Shown here: positions 8,611 to 16,146 of the stretch, in pieces | Numbering within the stretch: position 1 is the stretch's first letter | How the letters are laid out: each line of letters begins with the position of its first letter | Source: a virus | Virus record (IMG/VR): IMGVR_UViG_3300044630_000946 | Span: 1 to 25,226 of that record | Direction: 5' to 3' (one strand) | DNA: 25,226 nucleotides | Notes under the pieces: model-generated | The model's input: the letters and a program-made list of their open reading frames with translations, nothing else | Told to the model about the DNA's origin: nothing | Databases searched by the model: none | Program-made: the position numbers and the translations under genes

Positions 8611-8901
8611 GTGAAACTATGTGAAAGGTGCGAGACCCAGTTTACACCAAAGGTAAGTTATCAAATTTATTGTGGAGATATTTGTAGAGAAGAAGCCACC
8701 AAAATAAAGATAGCCGAAAGGTATCAAATAACTCGTAGACAAAGAAGGATAGGCAAGAAAAGACTTTGTATTGGCGGTTGTAAAGAACAACTTTCAATAT
8801 ACAATGACTCTGGGTTTTGTTCTAATTGCAATATAAATAAAAAAGAAGTAGACAAGATGCTAAAACAACTAAAAGGATTTTTTGACTATGAACAAGGATA
8901 A
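8611..8901 (+). CDS. Double zinc-finger protein, GTG start
   Basis: A 96-aa basic protein with two cysteine clusters. The N-terminal one is CERC (4-7) followed by YCGDICR. The C-terminal one is CIGGC followed by CSNC. Between them is a strongly basic stretch (RRQRRIGKKR), suggesting nucleic-acid binding. A GTG 2 nt after the nuclease stop is the best start; the ATG at 8601 in another frame gives only a seven-residue peptide. It overlaps the RuvC-like gene by 14 nt if that gene starts at 8888. I do not recognise a named family. The C-x2-C...FCS-like layout resembles zinc fingers that accompany HNH nucleases, but no HNH motif is visible. Confidence 0.65.
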   Translation: MKLCERCETQFTPKVSYQIYCGDICREEATKIKIAERYQITRRQRRIGKKRLCIGGCKEQLSIYNDSGFCSNCNINKKEVDKMLKQLKGFFDYEQG

Positions 8902-9460
8902 CCCAAAAACAATTTGTGCTATTGACGCAAGCACTAACAGTCTTGCTTTTGCTATTTTTAATAATAATGTCCTAGGCAGTATTGGTAAAATTAATTTTAA
9001 TGGAAAAACAAATTATGAAAAGGTAATGGACGCTTGTGCTAAGACAAGGGCATTTTTTGAACATTTTGGTGGGTTTGAAGCAATCATAATTGAGCATACC
9101 GTATTTATGAACAGTCCCAAGACTGCTGCAGATCTAGCATTGGTTCAAGGGGCACTGCTAGGTGCTGCTGGACTAACTGGAACAAAAGTTATAGGAACTG
9201 TATCACCAATAACTTGGCAAAATTATTTAGGAAATAAAAGACTAACAAAAGAAGAGCAGTTAATTATTAGATCAGCAAACCCTGGAAAATCAGTTTCTTG
9301 GTATAAAACATACGAAAGACAAATAAGAAAAGAAAGAACAATAAAACTAATTGAAATTAACTATGATAAAATTATTAACGACAATGACGTTGCTGATGCT
9401 TGTGGCATCGGCCATTGGGCTATTAATAACTGGGATAAAGCAATAGGAGAGAGTAAATAA
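8888..9460 (+). CDS. RuvC-like Holliday junction resolvase / RNase H-fold nuclease
   Basis: A 190-aa protein with the RNase H-like acidic residues in RuvC order: D13 in CAIDAST, E69 in AIIIEHT, and the D167/D170 pair in NDNDVADA ahead of a C-terminal helix (GIGHWAI). Length is close to RuvC (about 170-190 aa). The ATG at 8888 is preferred over the TTG at 8882 because AAAAGGA lies about 9 nt upstream of the ATG but only 3 nt from the TTG. It would cut four-way junctions before packaging or during recombination. The stop overlaps the halogenase ATG by 1 nt (TAATG), so the two are translationally coupled. Another structure-specific RuvC-like nuclease role is possible. Confidence 0.8.
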   Translation: MNKDNPKTICAIDASTNSLAFAIFNNNVLGSIGKINFNGKTNYEKVMDACAKTRAFFEHFGGFEAIIIEHTVFMNSPKTAADLALVQGALLGAAGLTGTKVIGTVSPITWQNYLGNKRLTKEEQLIIRSANPGKSVSWYKTYERQIRKERTIKLIEINYDKIINDNDVADACGIGHWAINNWDKAIGESK

Positions 9461-10920
9461 TGAAAAATGTAAAAAGTTTAACTGTTGTTGGCGGTGGAAC
9501 TGCTGGTTTAATATCTGCACTTATTTTAAAACAACGTAGCAGTTTAGACGTTAACTTAATTTATTCTTCAAATATTGGCATTATTGGTGTCGGTGAAGGA
9601 TCTACAGAGCATTTTAATAACTTTATGGAATTTGTTGGAATAAAGCCAAGCGAAATTATTAAAGAATGCGACGCAACTTTTAAAATAGGGGTTATGTTTG
9701 ATAATTGGGTAACTAATAAAAAATATTTACACTCAGTTGGTGAACCATTTGGCACAAGGTTTGGACCGTATTATGCAATTTATGCAAAACAAATTTCTGA
9801 AAATTCAGACCTTCTTTGTTCAGATAATCTTGAAAAAAATTTAGTTAATGTAAATTCCTTAAACGTAAATTTAAATCCACCAACCAACCAGTATCATTTT
9901 AACACCTTTAAATTAAACGAGTTTTTAAAAAAAATAGCGTTAAACAAAGGAATTAAACTTTTTGATGATGAAATTATTGACGTTAAACTAGAAGAAAATG
10001 GATTCATTAAAACATTAGTTGGGAAAAAAACAGAATACAGCAGTGACTTTTATATAGATGCAACTGGATTTCAAAAAACTTTAGTAAATAAATTAGAGGT
10101 TAAATGGAAATCTTTTAATAAATATTTAACATTAAATTCTGCTATTACATTTCAAACAAAAGATGAAGATAATTATAACTTTTGGACTTTAGCAAAAGCA
10201 ATGAAATCTGGTTGGAGATTTAAAATACCAACATGGGGCCGCCATGGAAATGGGTATATCTATGACAATAATTTTATTACTGCTGACAAAGCAAAGTTAG
10301 AATTAGAAGAAGAACTTGGTTATGAAGTAGAGATTGGAAAAACATTTAATTTTGATCCAGGCGCACTGGAAACAGTCTGGAATAAAAATTGTGTTGCTAT
10401 AGGCTTAAGTGGAAGTTTTTTTGAACCACTTGAGGCAACCTCTATTGGCTTAAGCATTCAGCAAAGTTTTTTGTTAATGGATAAAATTCAAAACTACGAT
10501 GACAAAGTGATAGAGTCTTATAATAATTCTTTTAATTCTATTGTTGAAAACATAAGAGACTTTGTTGTTTTGCATTATTTAACAAAAAGAAATGACACTG
10601 ATTTTTGGAAAAATATCTTAAATTTAGAAATACCAGAATCATTAAAAAATAATTTAGAAAAATGGAAAACAAAACTACCTACGGGTGAAGATTTTCTCAA
10701 TGTTTCAGGTTACTCAATGTTTGGACCACAAAATTTTATTAAAGTAATGCATGGTCTAAATTTATTTGACAAAGAAGCAATTCTAAAAGAATACAACTTT
10801 TTATCAAATGATTATAGGTCTGCTGCAAATCAAATGATTAATGATCATTTACACAGCCAAAGTTCGTCTAACTTTATGAATCATAAAGACATTCTTAGAG
10901 TTATTAGGGAGTATAACTAA
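9460..10920 (+). CDS. Flavin-dependent tryptophan halogenase family protein
   Basis: A 486-aa member of the tryptophan halogenase family, close in length to PrnA (about 530 aa). An FAD-binding GGGTAG (11-16) is at the N-terminus. GVGEGSTEHF (43-52) and ATFKIG follow; K75 is in the position of the catalytic lysine. The family WxWxIP motif appears as WRFKIP (252-257), with the second Trp replaced by Phe. FFEPLEATSI holds E322 at the place of the second catalytic residue. Known members use FADH2, O2 and halide to halogenate Trp or other aromatic substrates and need a separate flavin reductase; none is seen here. Relatives occur in some marine cyanophages. Fold confident; substrate and activity unknown. 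Confidence 0.85.
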   Translation: MKNVKSLTVVGGGTAGLISALILKQRSSLDVNLIYSSNIGIIGVGEGSTEHFNNFMEFVGIKPSEIIKECDATFKIGVMFDNWVTNKKYLHSVGEPFGTRFGPYYAIYAKQISENSDLLCSDNLEKNLVNVNSLNVNLNPPTNQYHFNTFKLNEFLKKIALNKGIKLFDDEIIDVKLEENGFIKTLVGKKTEYSSDFYIDATGFQKTLVNKLEVKWKSFNKYLTLNSAITFQTKDEDNYNFWTLAKAMKSGWRFKIPTWGRHGNGYIYDNNFITADKAKLELEEELGYEVEIGKTFNFDPGALETVWNKNCVAIGLSGSFFEPLEATSIGLSIQQSFLLMDKIQNYDDKVIESYNNSFNSIVENIRDFVVLHYLTKRNDTDFWKNILNLEIPESLKNNLEKWKTKLPTGEDFLNVSGYSMFGPQNFIKVMHGLNLFDKEAILKEYNFLSNDYRSAANQMINDHLHSQSSSNFMNHKDILRVIREYN

Positions 10921-10923
10921 AAA

Positions 10924-11568
10924 ATGCCAGAGTTAAATGCAAACATACCACCAATACACTGTTACGTAAGGGGTAATTATTTAAGAAATCATAAAGATAG
11001 CCATGATAAATACTTTGAGTGCGTAGTCTTTGGTGTTTCAAGTTTAAAATCTAGAAGCCCACTATTTCATATTATGATGCCAGATGGTGGCCTATGGTGG
11101 AGACTTCCAATTTCTGCTTTTTGTACAGAGCCAGGAGTGCCCGAAGTTGATCTACATAATTTAGTTTTGTGGAATTCTTTTAGTCATCACATTGCTGTAA
11201 CTCAATTTGAAAATCTAACCAACCTTAGAATGTCTTATATAGACAGAACAAAAACAATGAATAAAGGCACTTATCTCTTTACATTAGACTGGCACAATCC
11301 AGATACAAATGTTTTAGATGATGGATATTCTGAAAGTCCTGCAGACCACAAGTGTGGGCATGTCATTCAAAGAGATGATGGAAATTTCGCAATTCAGCCC
11401 AACAACAGGGTAAGAGTTTATGAGCCTTCATTTACCTTGGAAAAAGAATATCTAATTGACAGAATAATTAATGAAAGAAAATATGATGTAGAAAATCAAG
11501 ACAAGTGGATAATGGAAAACTCTGATAGATTTAACTATGATATTAATTTAAACGAAGTTGACAAATAA
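10924..11568 (+). CDS. Conserved phage protein of unknown function
   Basis: A 214-aa soluble protein starting 3 nt after the halogenase stop. The N-terminus (PPIHCYVRGNYLRN, residues 9-22), the GGLWWRLPISAF segment and a tyrosine/aspartate-rich tail resemble uncharacterised proteins I recall from cyanophage and pelagiphage genomes. No membrane segment, signal peptide or catalytic motif stands out; several His, Cys and Trp residues are scattered. It sits between the halogenase homologue and a packaging-related HTH gene. No function can be assigned. Confidence 0.75.
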   Translation: MPELNANIPPIHCYVRGNYLRNHKDSHDKYFECVVFGVSSLKSRSPLFHIMMPDGGLWWRLPISAFCTEPGVPEVDLHNLVLWNSFSHHIAVTQFENLTNLRMSYIDRTKTMNKGTYLFTLDWHNPDTNVLDDGYSESPADHKCGHVIQRDDGNFAIQPNNRVRVYEPSFTLEKEYLIDRIINERKYDVENQDKWIMENSDRFNYDINLNEVDK

Positions 11569-11573
11569 CCCAC

Positions 11574-11729
11574 ATGGCTGCTAAACTATATACAAGCGAG
11601 GCTTGGCTACGTAAACGGTTTCTTATGGATAAAAAATCTCCACAAGATATTGCTAAAGAGTGCGATGCTAGCGTTGAAACTATATATGTATACCTTGCAA
11701 AATTTGGATTAAGGAAGTCAAAAAGATGA
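11574..11729 (+). CDS. 51-aa helix-turn-helix protein
   Basis: A short gene in the gap between two longer ones. It begins MAAKLYTSEAWLRKRF and contains a homeodomain-like HTH (roughly 11-45: SPQDIAKECDASVETIYVYL, then KFGLRK), similar to the DNA-binding domain of resolvases and transposase-type regulators. The stop overlaps the next ATG by ATGA, supporting real translation. Phages often have such tiny HTH proteins near the terminase genes. It could be a regulator or a small packaging-recognition protein. No strong Shine-Dalgarno is visible. Confidence 0.65.
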   Translation: MAAKLYTSEAWLRKRFLMDKKSPQDIAKECDASVETIYVYLAKFGLRKSKR

Positions 11730-12061
11730 AACTAAAACCAGTTTATGAAGATGTTAAACATTTTAATTGTAACGATCTTTATCTTCGTTCCGTTGGAGCA
11801 CCTTCGGGTAATTCAATTTGGAAAACATGTCACTCTATAGCACAGATGCTTATAGAAAAAAATATAGCGTATGGAGATTCTGCTCTTGATCCTGTAAGAA
11901 TTTTTAGTAAGTCAGACCCAGCAGAACAACTTAAAGTTAGAATTGATGACAAGTTAAGTCGTTTAATGAAAGGTACAGACTACCCTGGAGATAATGACAT
12001 TGATGATTTAATAGGATACTTAGTTTTATTAAAAATAGCAAAGGAAAAAAATGTCAACTGA
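11726..12061 (+). CDS. DUF1599-like (nucleotide modification associated) protein
   Basis: A 111-aa helical protein. Residues 45-52 read EKNIAYGD, like the KNxDYGDSW signature of the DUF1599/nucleotide-modification-associated domain. The rest is RIDDKLSRLMKG followed by DDLIGYLVLLKIA, where acidic and basic residues would line an all-alpha pocket related to MazG-like nucleotide pyrophosphohydrolases. The biochemical role is not settled for the family; nucleotide metabolism is likely. It overlaps its neighbours by 4 nt (upstream) and 11 nt (downstream). AAGGAAG lies 11 nt upstream of the ATG. Confidence 0.55.
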   Translation: MKLKPVYEDVKHFNCNDLYLRSVGAPSGNSIWKTCHSIAQMLIEKNIAYGDSALDPVRIFSKSDPAEQLKVRIDDKLSRLMKGTDYPGDNDIDDLIGYLVLLKIAKEKNVN

Positions 12062-12584
12062 ATCAGAACTAATTGAGCATCTTGATGAAGTTAATAAGGT
12101 AGTTACAGAATACCTTAAAGGGCAAGATCCAACAAAAATTTCTAAAGAATTGGATATTCCACGTACTCGTGTTGTTTCATTAATTAATGAGTGGAAGGTT
12201 ATGGCATCTGCAAATGATGCAATTCGTGCACGGGCTAAAGAAGCCCTTGCTGGTGCTGATACTCATTATAGTAAACTAATCACGAAGGCTTATGAAGTTA
12301 TTGATGAATCAAGTTTAACTAATAATCTTAGTGCAAAAACTCAGGCAATTAAGTTAGTTATGGATATTGAAAAATCTAGAATTGAAATGTTACAAAAAGC
12401 AGGGCTTTTAGAAAACAAAGAACTTGCAGAAGAAATGGTTGAAATTGAAAGGCGACAAGAGGTTCTTGTTGAAATCTTAAGAGACATTGCTTCAACTCAT
12501 CCAGAGGTTCGTGATTTAATTATGAAGCGTCTTTCTCAAATTGCTAAAGAGGGAGAGGTAATCACCATTGTCCAAGATGTTTAA
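12051..12584 (+). CDS. Terminase small subunit candidate
   Basis: A 177-aa protein with an N-terminal HTH-like region (about 15-50, LKGQDPTKISKELDIPRTRV) followed by a long helical stretch likely to oligomerise (about 60-150). It sits directly upstream of the large terminase and overlaps it by 17 nt. This is the layout of TerS proteins, which recognise the packaging site and feed DNA to TerL. The sequence is not diagnostic by itself; position and architecture carry the call. Confidence 0.65.
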   Translation: MSTESELIEHLDEVNKVVTEYLKGQDPTKISKELDIPRTRVVSLINEWKVMASANDAIRARAKEALAGADTHYSKLITKAYEVIDESSLTNNLSAKTQAIKLVMDIEKSRIEMLQKAGLLENKELAEEMVEIERRQEVLVEILRDIASTHPEVRDLIMKRLSQIAKEGEVITIVQDV

Positions 12585-14352
12585 TGACTTCTTAGAAGTT
12601 TTAAAAGAAAATCAATTTGACGAGATTCCAGTAGACGCAAAGACATTTGTTGAGTCTGCTGATTATCTTGGGCAGCCACAATTGTCTTTAATACAGTATG
12701 AAATTGTAGAAGCGATGAGTCAAATTTATCGTAAAGAAGAACTACAAGAAATATTTGGATCAGTTGCTGGTGCTCAATATTTTGATAAATATACTAAAAA
12801 TGAAATTATTTTACAACTTGGCAAGGGATCTGGAAAAGACTTTGTATCAACGGTCGCCTGTGCATACATAGTATATAAACTGCTATGCCTTAAAGATCCT
12901 GCTAGGTATTATGGAAAACCAAGCGGGGATGCAATTGATATTATAAACGTAGCCATCAACGCACAACAAGCAAAGAACGTATTCTTTAAAGGATTTAAAA
13001 CTAAGATAGAAAAATCACCATGGTTCGCAGGAAAGTATAATGCAAAGGCTGACAGTATTGAGTTTGACAAATCAATTACAGTTTACTCTGGACACTCAGA
13101 AAGAGAGTCGCATGAAGGTTTAAACTTGTTACTTGCAGTTCTTGATGAAATTTCTGGTTTTGCATCTGAGGTTGGAACTGGTAATGAGCAAGGCAAGACT
13201 GCAGAAAATATTTATAAAGCATTTCGTGGGTCTGTAGATTCTCGTTTTCCAGATTTAGGAAAAGTAGTATTGCTTTCATTCCCCCGCTATCAAGGTGACT
13301 TTATTTCCAAAAGATATGAAGATGTCATTGCAGAAAAAGAAACCATTGAAAAGAAACATCTTTTTATTATGAATGAAGACTTGCCACACGATGATCCAAA
13401 TAATCAATTTGAAATTTCATGGGACGAAGATACTATTCTTTCTTACAAGGTTCCAAAAGTTTTAGCACTTAAAAAAACAACGTGGGATGTAAACCCTACT
13501 AGGAAAATAGATGATTTTAAATTAGCATTCTACACAGACCTTGGTGATGCCATGATGCGGTTTGCTTGTACGCCAACATTTGCATCAGATGCATTTTTTA
13601 AAGATAAAGCAAAATTAGAAAAAGTAATGACATTAAGAAATCCAGTTGACAATTTTAGAAGGTTTGATGAATCATTTAAACCTGATCCAGAAAAGATATA
13701 CTATATTCACGCTGACCTTGCACAAAAGCATGACAAGTGTGCTGTAGCAATTGCTCACGTAGATAAATGGGTAAACATTCAAGTTATTAAAGATTATGAG
13801 CAAGTAGCACCAATGGTTATTGTTGATGCAGTTGCCTGGTGGGAACCAAAAGCGGAAGGTCCAGTTAATTTATCAGAAGTAAAGCAATGGATAATTAATT
13901 TACGCAGACAGGGATTTAATATTGGGGTTGTTTCTTTTGACCGTTGGCAGTCATTTGATATTCAACAGGAATTAAAGGCAGTAGGCATAAAGACCGATAC
14001 CGTTTCTGTTGCTAAAAAACACTATGAAGATTTAGCAATGATGATATATGAAGAAAGAGTTGCAATACCAAGAATTCCTTTATTGCTGGAAGAGATGTCA
14101 GAACTCAAAATTATGAAAAATACTAGAGTTGATCATCCACGCAAAAAATCTAAGGACCTAGCAGATGCTGTATGTGGCGCTGTATTTGGAGCAATATCAC
14201 ATACACCTAAAGATTCTAACCATGAGATTGAGATTCATACTTGGTCTACTTCTGCACGACTTGCAGAGAAACAAAGGGATATGGTAGAATTAGACAACAA
14301 GGAAATGCCTAAAGATGTTAGAGATTTTCTTGATAGATTAAACATAATATAA
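12568..14352 (+). CDS. terL: Terminase large subunit
   Basis: A 594-aa packaging motor. The ATPase domain has a Walker A-like GKGSGKD (85-91) and a Walker B ending in LDE (D193, E194). The C-terminal RNase H-fold nuclease has candidate metal ligands D383 (HADLAQKHDK), D458 (SFDRWQ) and D530/D533 (KDLADAV). Start: TTG at 12568 lies about 9 nt after GGGAGAGG, while the ATG at 12577 would be 18 nt away, so the TTG is preferred. It cuts concatemeric DNA and pumps it into proheads. Unusually, no portal gene follows; large exported proteins come next. Confidence 0.93.
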   Translation: MSKMFNDFLEVLKENQFDEIPVDAKTFVESADYLGQPQLSLIQYEIVEAMSQIYRKEELQEIFGSVAGAQYFDKYTKNEIILQLGKGSGKDFVSTVACAYIVYKLLCLKDPARYYGKPSGDAIDIINVAINAQQAKNVFFKGFKTKIEKSPWFAGKYNAKADSIEFDKSITVYSGHSERESHEGLNLLLAVLDEISGFASEVGTGNEQGKTAENIYKAFRGSVDSRFPDLGKVVLLSFPRYQGDFISKRYEDVIAEKETIEKKHLFIMNEDLPHDDPNNQFEISWDEDTILSYKVPKVLALKKTTWDVNPTRKIDDFKLAFYTDLGDAMMRFACTPTFASDAFFKDKAKLEKVMTLRNPVDNFRRFDESFKPDPEKIYYIHADLAQKHDKCAVAIAHVDKWVNIQVIKDYEQVAPMVIVDAVAWWEPKAEGPVNLSEVKQWIINLRRQGFNIGVVSFDRWQSFDIQQELKAVGIKTDTVSVAKKHYEDLAMMIYEERVAIPRIPLLLEEMSELKIMKNTRVDHPRKKSKDLADAVCGAVFGAISHTPKDSNHEIEIHTWSTSARLAEKQRDMVELDNKEMPKDVRDFLDRLNII

Positions 14353-14368
14353 ATAAACAAGGAGAATA

Positions 14369-16045
14369 ATGAATTCATTTAAGAAAATTGCCCTAGGACT
14401 CGCTGCAGCCATGTCCTTTGGCGTATTATCTGCACTTCCGACACATGCTACGGTGATTGCACCAACCTTGACAATTGATTCTGCTACAGACTCAATTCTC
14501 GTAGGTGAAACTGCAACAGCAGTAGTTTCGTTGTCATATATTTCAGAAACATCAGCAGACACAGCAACTGTGCTATCTGCTATGTTTGCACAGCCTTCTA
14601 CGGCTAATAAGTCTGCAACACTCACATTGCTTGAAACAAATACAGCAACAGTGGTAATTGCAGGAGATAGTTTGACTGCAAATGTTAACTCAACAGTTAA
14701 TACAACAGGATATGTAACAGCAAAGTTTACAGTTACTTTGGCAGCGCCAACAGTTGCTGGAACATATGAGGCAAGAATTATTACAACTCGCCCATCAACT
14801 GGTCCATCAGTTATATGGACAATAACAGTTGGTGCTGGAGATACAGTTCCTTCTGCTTCAACAACAACTTCAATTCTTAACAGAGGTGAAGTAATTACTG
14901 CAACAGCAGATGATTCAGTATTTGCTCCAAAAGCAGCAGCAACAGATGCAGCAGCAGTTATTGTTATTGCACAAAAAAATGCAGCAGGCAGAACAACTTC
15001 AGAATCACTTCTTGCTACAGTAACTGGATCAGGATCCGTTGGATATGGCACTAATGCTACAACAATGTCAGTTCTTGGTCGTTCAGTTGTTATTCCTTCA
15101 GGAAATTACATTGGTGTATTTGCTGACGGTACAGCAGGAGTTGGAACAATTACAATTACAACCCTTACAGGTACAGTACTTGCAACAGAAAAGGTAACAT
15201 TCTACGGAGATATTGCAACAATTGAAGCAACTGCCGTTAAGTCTGTTATTGCAGTTGGTGCAAATACAACTACTGTTAAGGCAGTTGCAAAGGATGCTTC
15301 TGGCGTAACAGTCGGAGCAGGAACTCTTTATGCATATTCATCAGATGTAACAACAGTATCTGATTCAGCAACAGCAACAACAATTGTTAACGGTGAAGCC
15401 GTATTTACAATTACTGGTGTTAAGACTGGTGGAGCAGCAATTACAGTTAAGTCTGGAACAATTGCATCATCACCAGTTTCTACTCGTGTAGAAGCAGCAG
15501 CAGCAACTGTAAAGATTTCATTTGATAAGGCTACATACCTTCCAGGTGAGGCAGCAACAGTTAAGGTTCAAGTTCTTGATGCAGTAGGTCTTCCAGTTTC
15601 TGGTAAGACACACTCAGCACTATTTGCAACAGGTGGAATTACTTCTACTTATGCATTTGGCTCAGGATCTGACGCACTTACAGCAACATCAGTTACAACT
15701 GATACAGATACAGCAAAATCATATAAGGTATACATGCCTTTGACTGAAAACACTGTAACACTTTCAGCAACTGGTGGTACATCCCTACCTCTAGCAGGAC
15801 AGGTTGCAGTAACCGCATCAGCAACAGTTTCAAATTCTTCTTCTAGCACAAACGCTACTCTTGCAGCATTGGTTGCACAAGTAACAGCATTGCAGGGAAT
15901 TTTTGATAGCCTTAAAGCAGAACTTGCTGCAGAAAAGGCTAAAGCAATTGTTGATCGTGCTGCTTTTGTAAAGCAATATAATACACTTGCTACAAAGTGG
16001 AACAAGAAAAATCCAAAATCTAAAGTAAAACTTTTAACTAAGTAA
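14369..16045 (+). CDS. Large secreted surface-layer-like protein
   Basis: A 558-aa protein with a classical signal peptide (MNSFKKIALGLAAAMSFGVL, cleavage likely after THA near residue 27). The mature part is Thr/Ala/Val-rich and beta-stranded with bacterial Ig-like repeats, for example YLPGEAATVKVQVLD around residue 390. A coiled-coil follows (about 493-530), then a basic end (KWNKKNPKSKVKLL). This coil plus YNxLAxKWNxKNP tail resembles surface proteins I recall from low-GC freshwater Actinobacteria. No LPxTG or membrane anchor is visible. GGAG precedes the ATG; a hairpin terminator follows. It could coat the host during infection or be a virion decoration; its export signal favours the former. 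Confidence 0.75.
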   Translation: MNSFKKIALGLAAAMSFGVLSALPTHATVIAPTLTIDSATDSILVGETATAVVSLSYISETSADTATVLSAMFAQPSTANKSATLTLLETNTATVVIAGDSLTANVNSTVNTTGYVTAKFTVTLAAPTVAGTYEARIITTRPSTGPSVIWTITVGAGDTVPSASTTTSILNRGEVITATADDSVFAPKAAATDAAAVIVIAQKNAAGRTTSESLLATVTGSGSVGYGTNATTMSVLGRSVVIPSGNYIGVFADGTAGVGTITITTLTGTVLATEKVTFYGDIATIEATAVKSVIAVGANTTTVKAVAKDASGVTVGAGTLYAYSSDVTTVSDSATATTIVNGEAVFTITGVKTGGAAITVKSGTIASSPVSTRVEAAAATVKISFDKATYLPGEAATVKVQVLDAVGLPVSGKTHSALFATGGITSTYAFGSGSDALTATSVTTDTDTAKSYKVYMPLTENTVTLSATGGTSLPLAGQVAVTASATVSNSSSSTNATLAALVAQVTALQGIFDSLKAELAAEKAKAIVDRAAFVKQYNTLATKWNKKNPKSKVKLLTK

Positions 16046-16059
16046 AACTTTATAAATTA

Positions 16060-16090
16060 AAGGGTTAGCCAAGTGCTAGCCCTTTTTTTT
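16060..16090 (+). terminator. Rho-independent terminator
   Basis: An AAGGGTTAGC / GCTAGCCCTT stem (one G-T wobble, 5-nt loop) is followed by a run of T from 16083 to 16090. It ends the transcript of the secreted protein gene. Confidence 0.88.
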
Positions 16091-16102
16091 ATTGTATAAA
16101 AA

Positions 16103-16111
16103 TGGTATAAT
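16103..16111 (+). promoter_or_regulatory. Extended -10 promoter for the 906-aa surface protein gene
   Basis: TGG-TATAAT lies 13 nt after the terminator T-run, with no recognisable -35. Transcription would start near 16118, leaving a leader of about 29 nt containing TGGAG before the TTG start at 16147. Confidence 0.55.
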
Positions 16112-16146
16112 TGCTAATATAGTTACACATTGGAGATTATACATAA

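Noticed and set aside
14330-14368. A promoter directly before the secreted surface protein gene
   Set aside because: TTGATA and TAATAT are present but only 9 nt apart, too close for a sigma-70-type promoter. The gene may be read from upstream.
14338-15051. A 237-aa open frame on the minus strand
   Set aside because: It lies opposite the Thr/Ala-rich secreted protein gene, whose composition keeps the reverse frame open. No ribosome site or recognisable domain.
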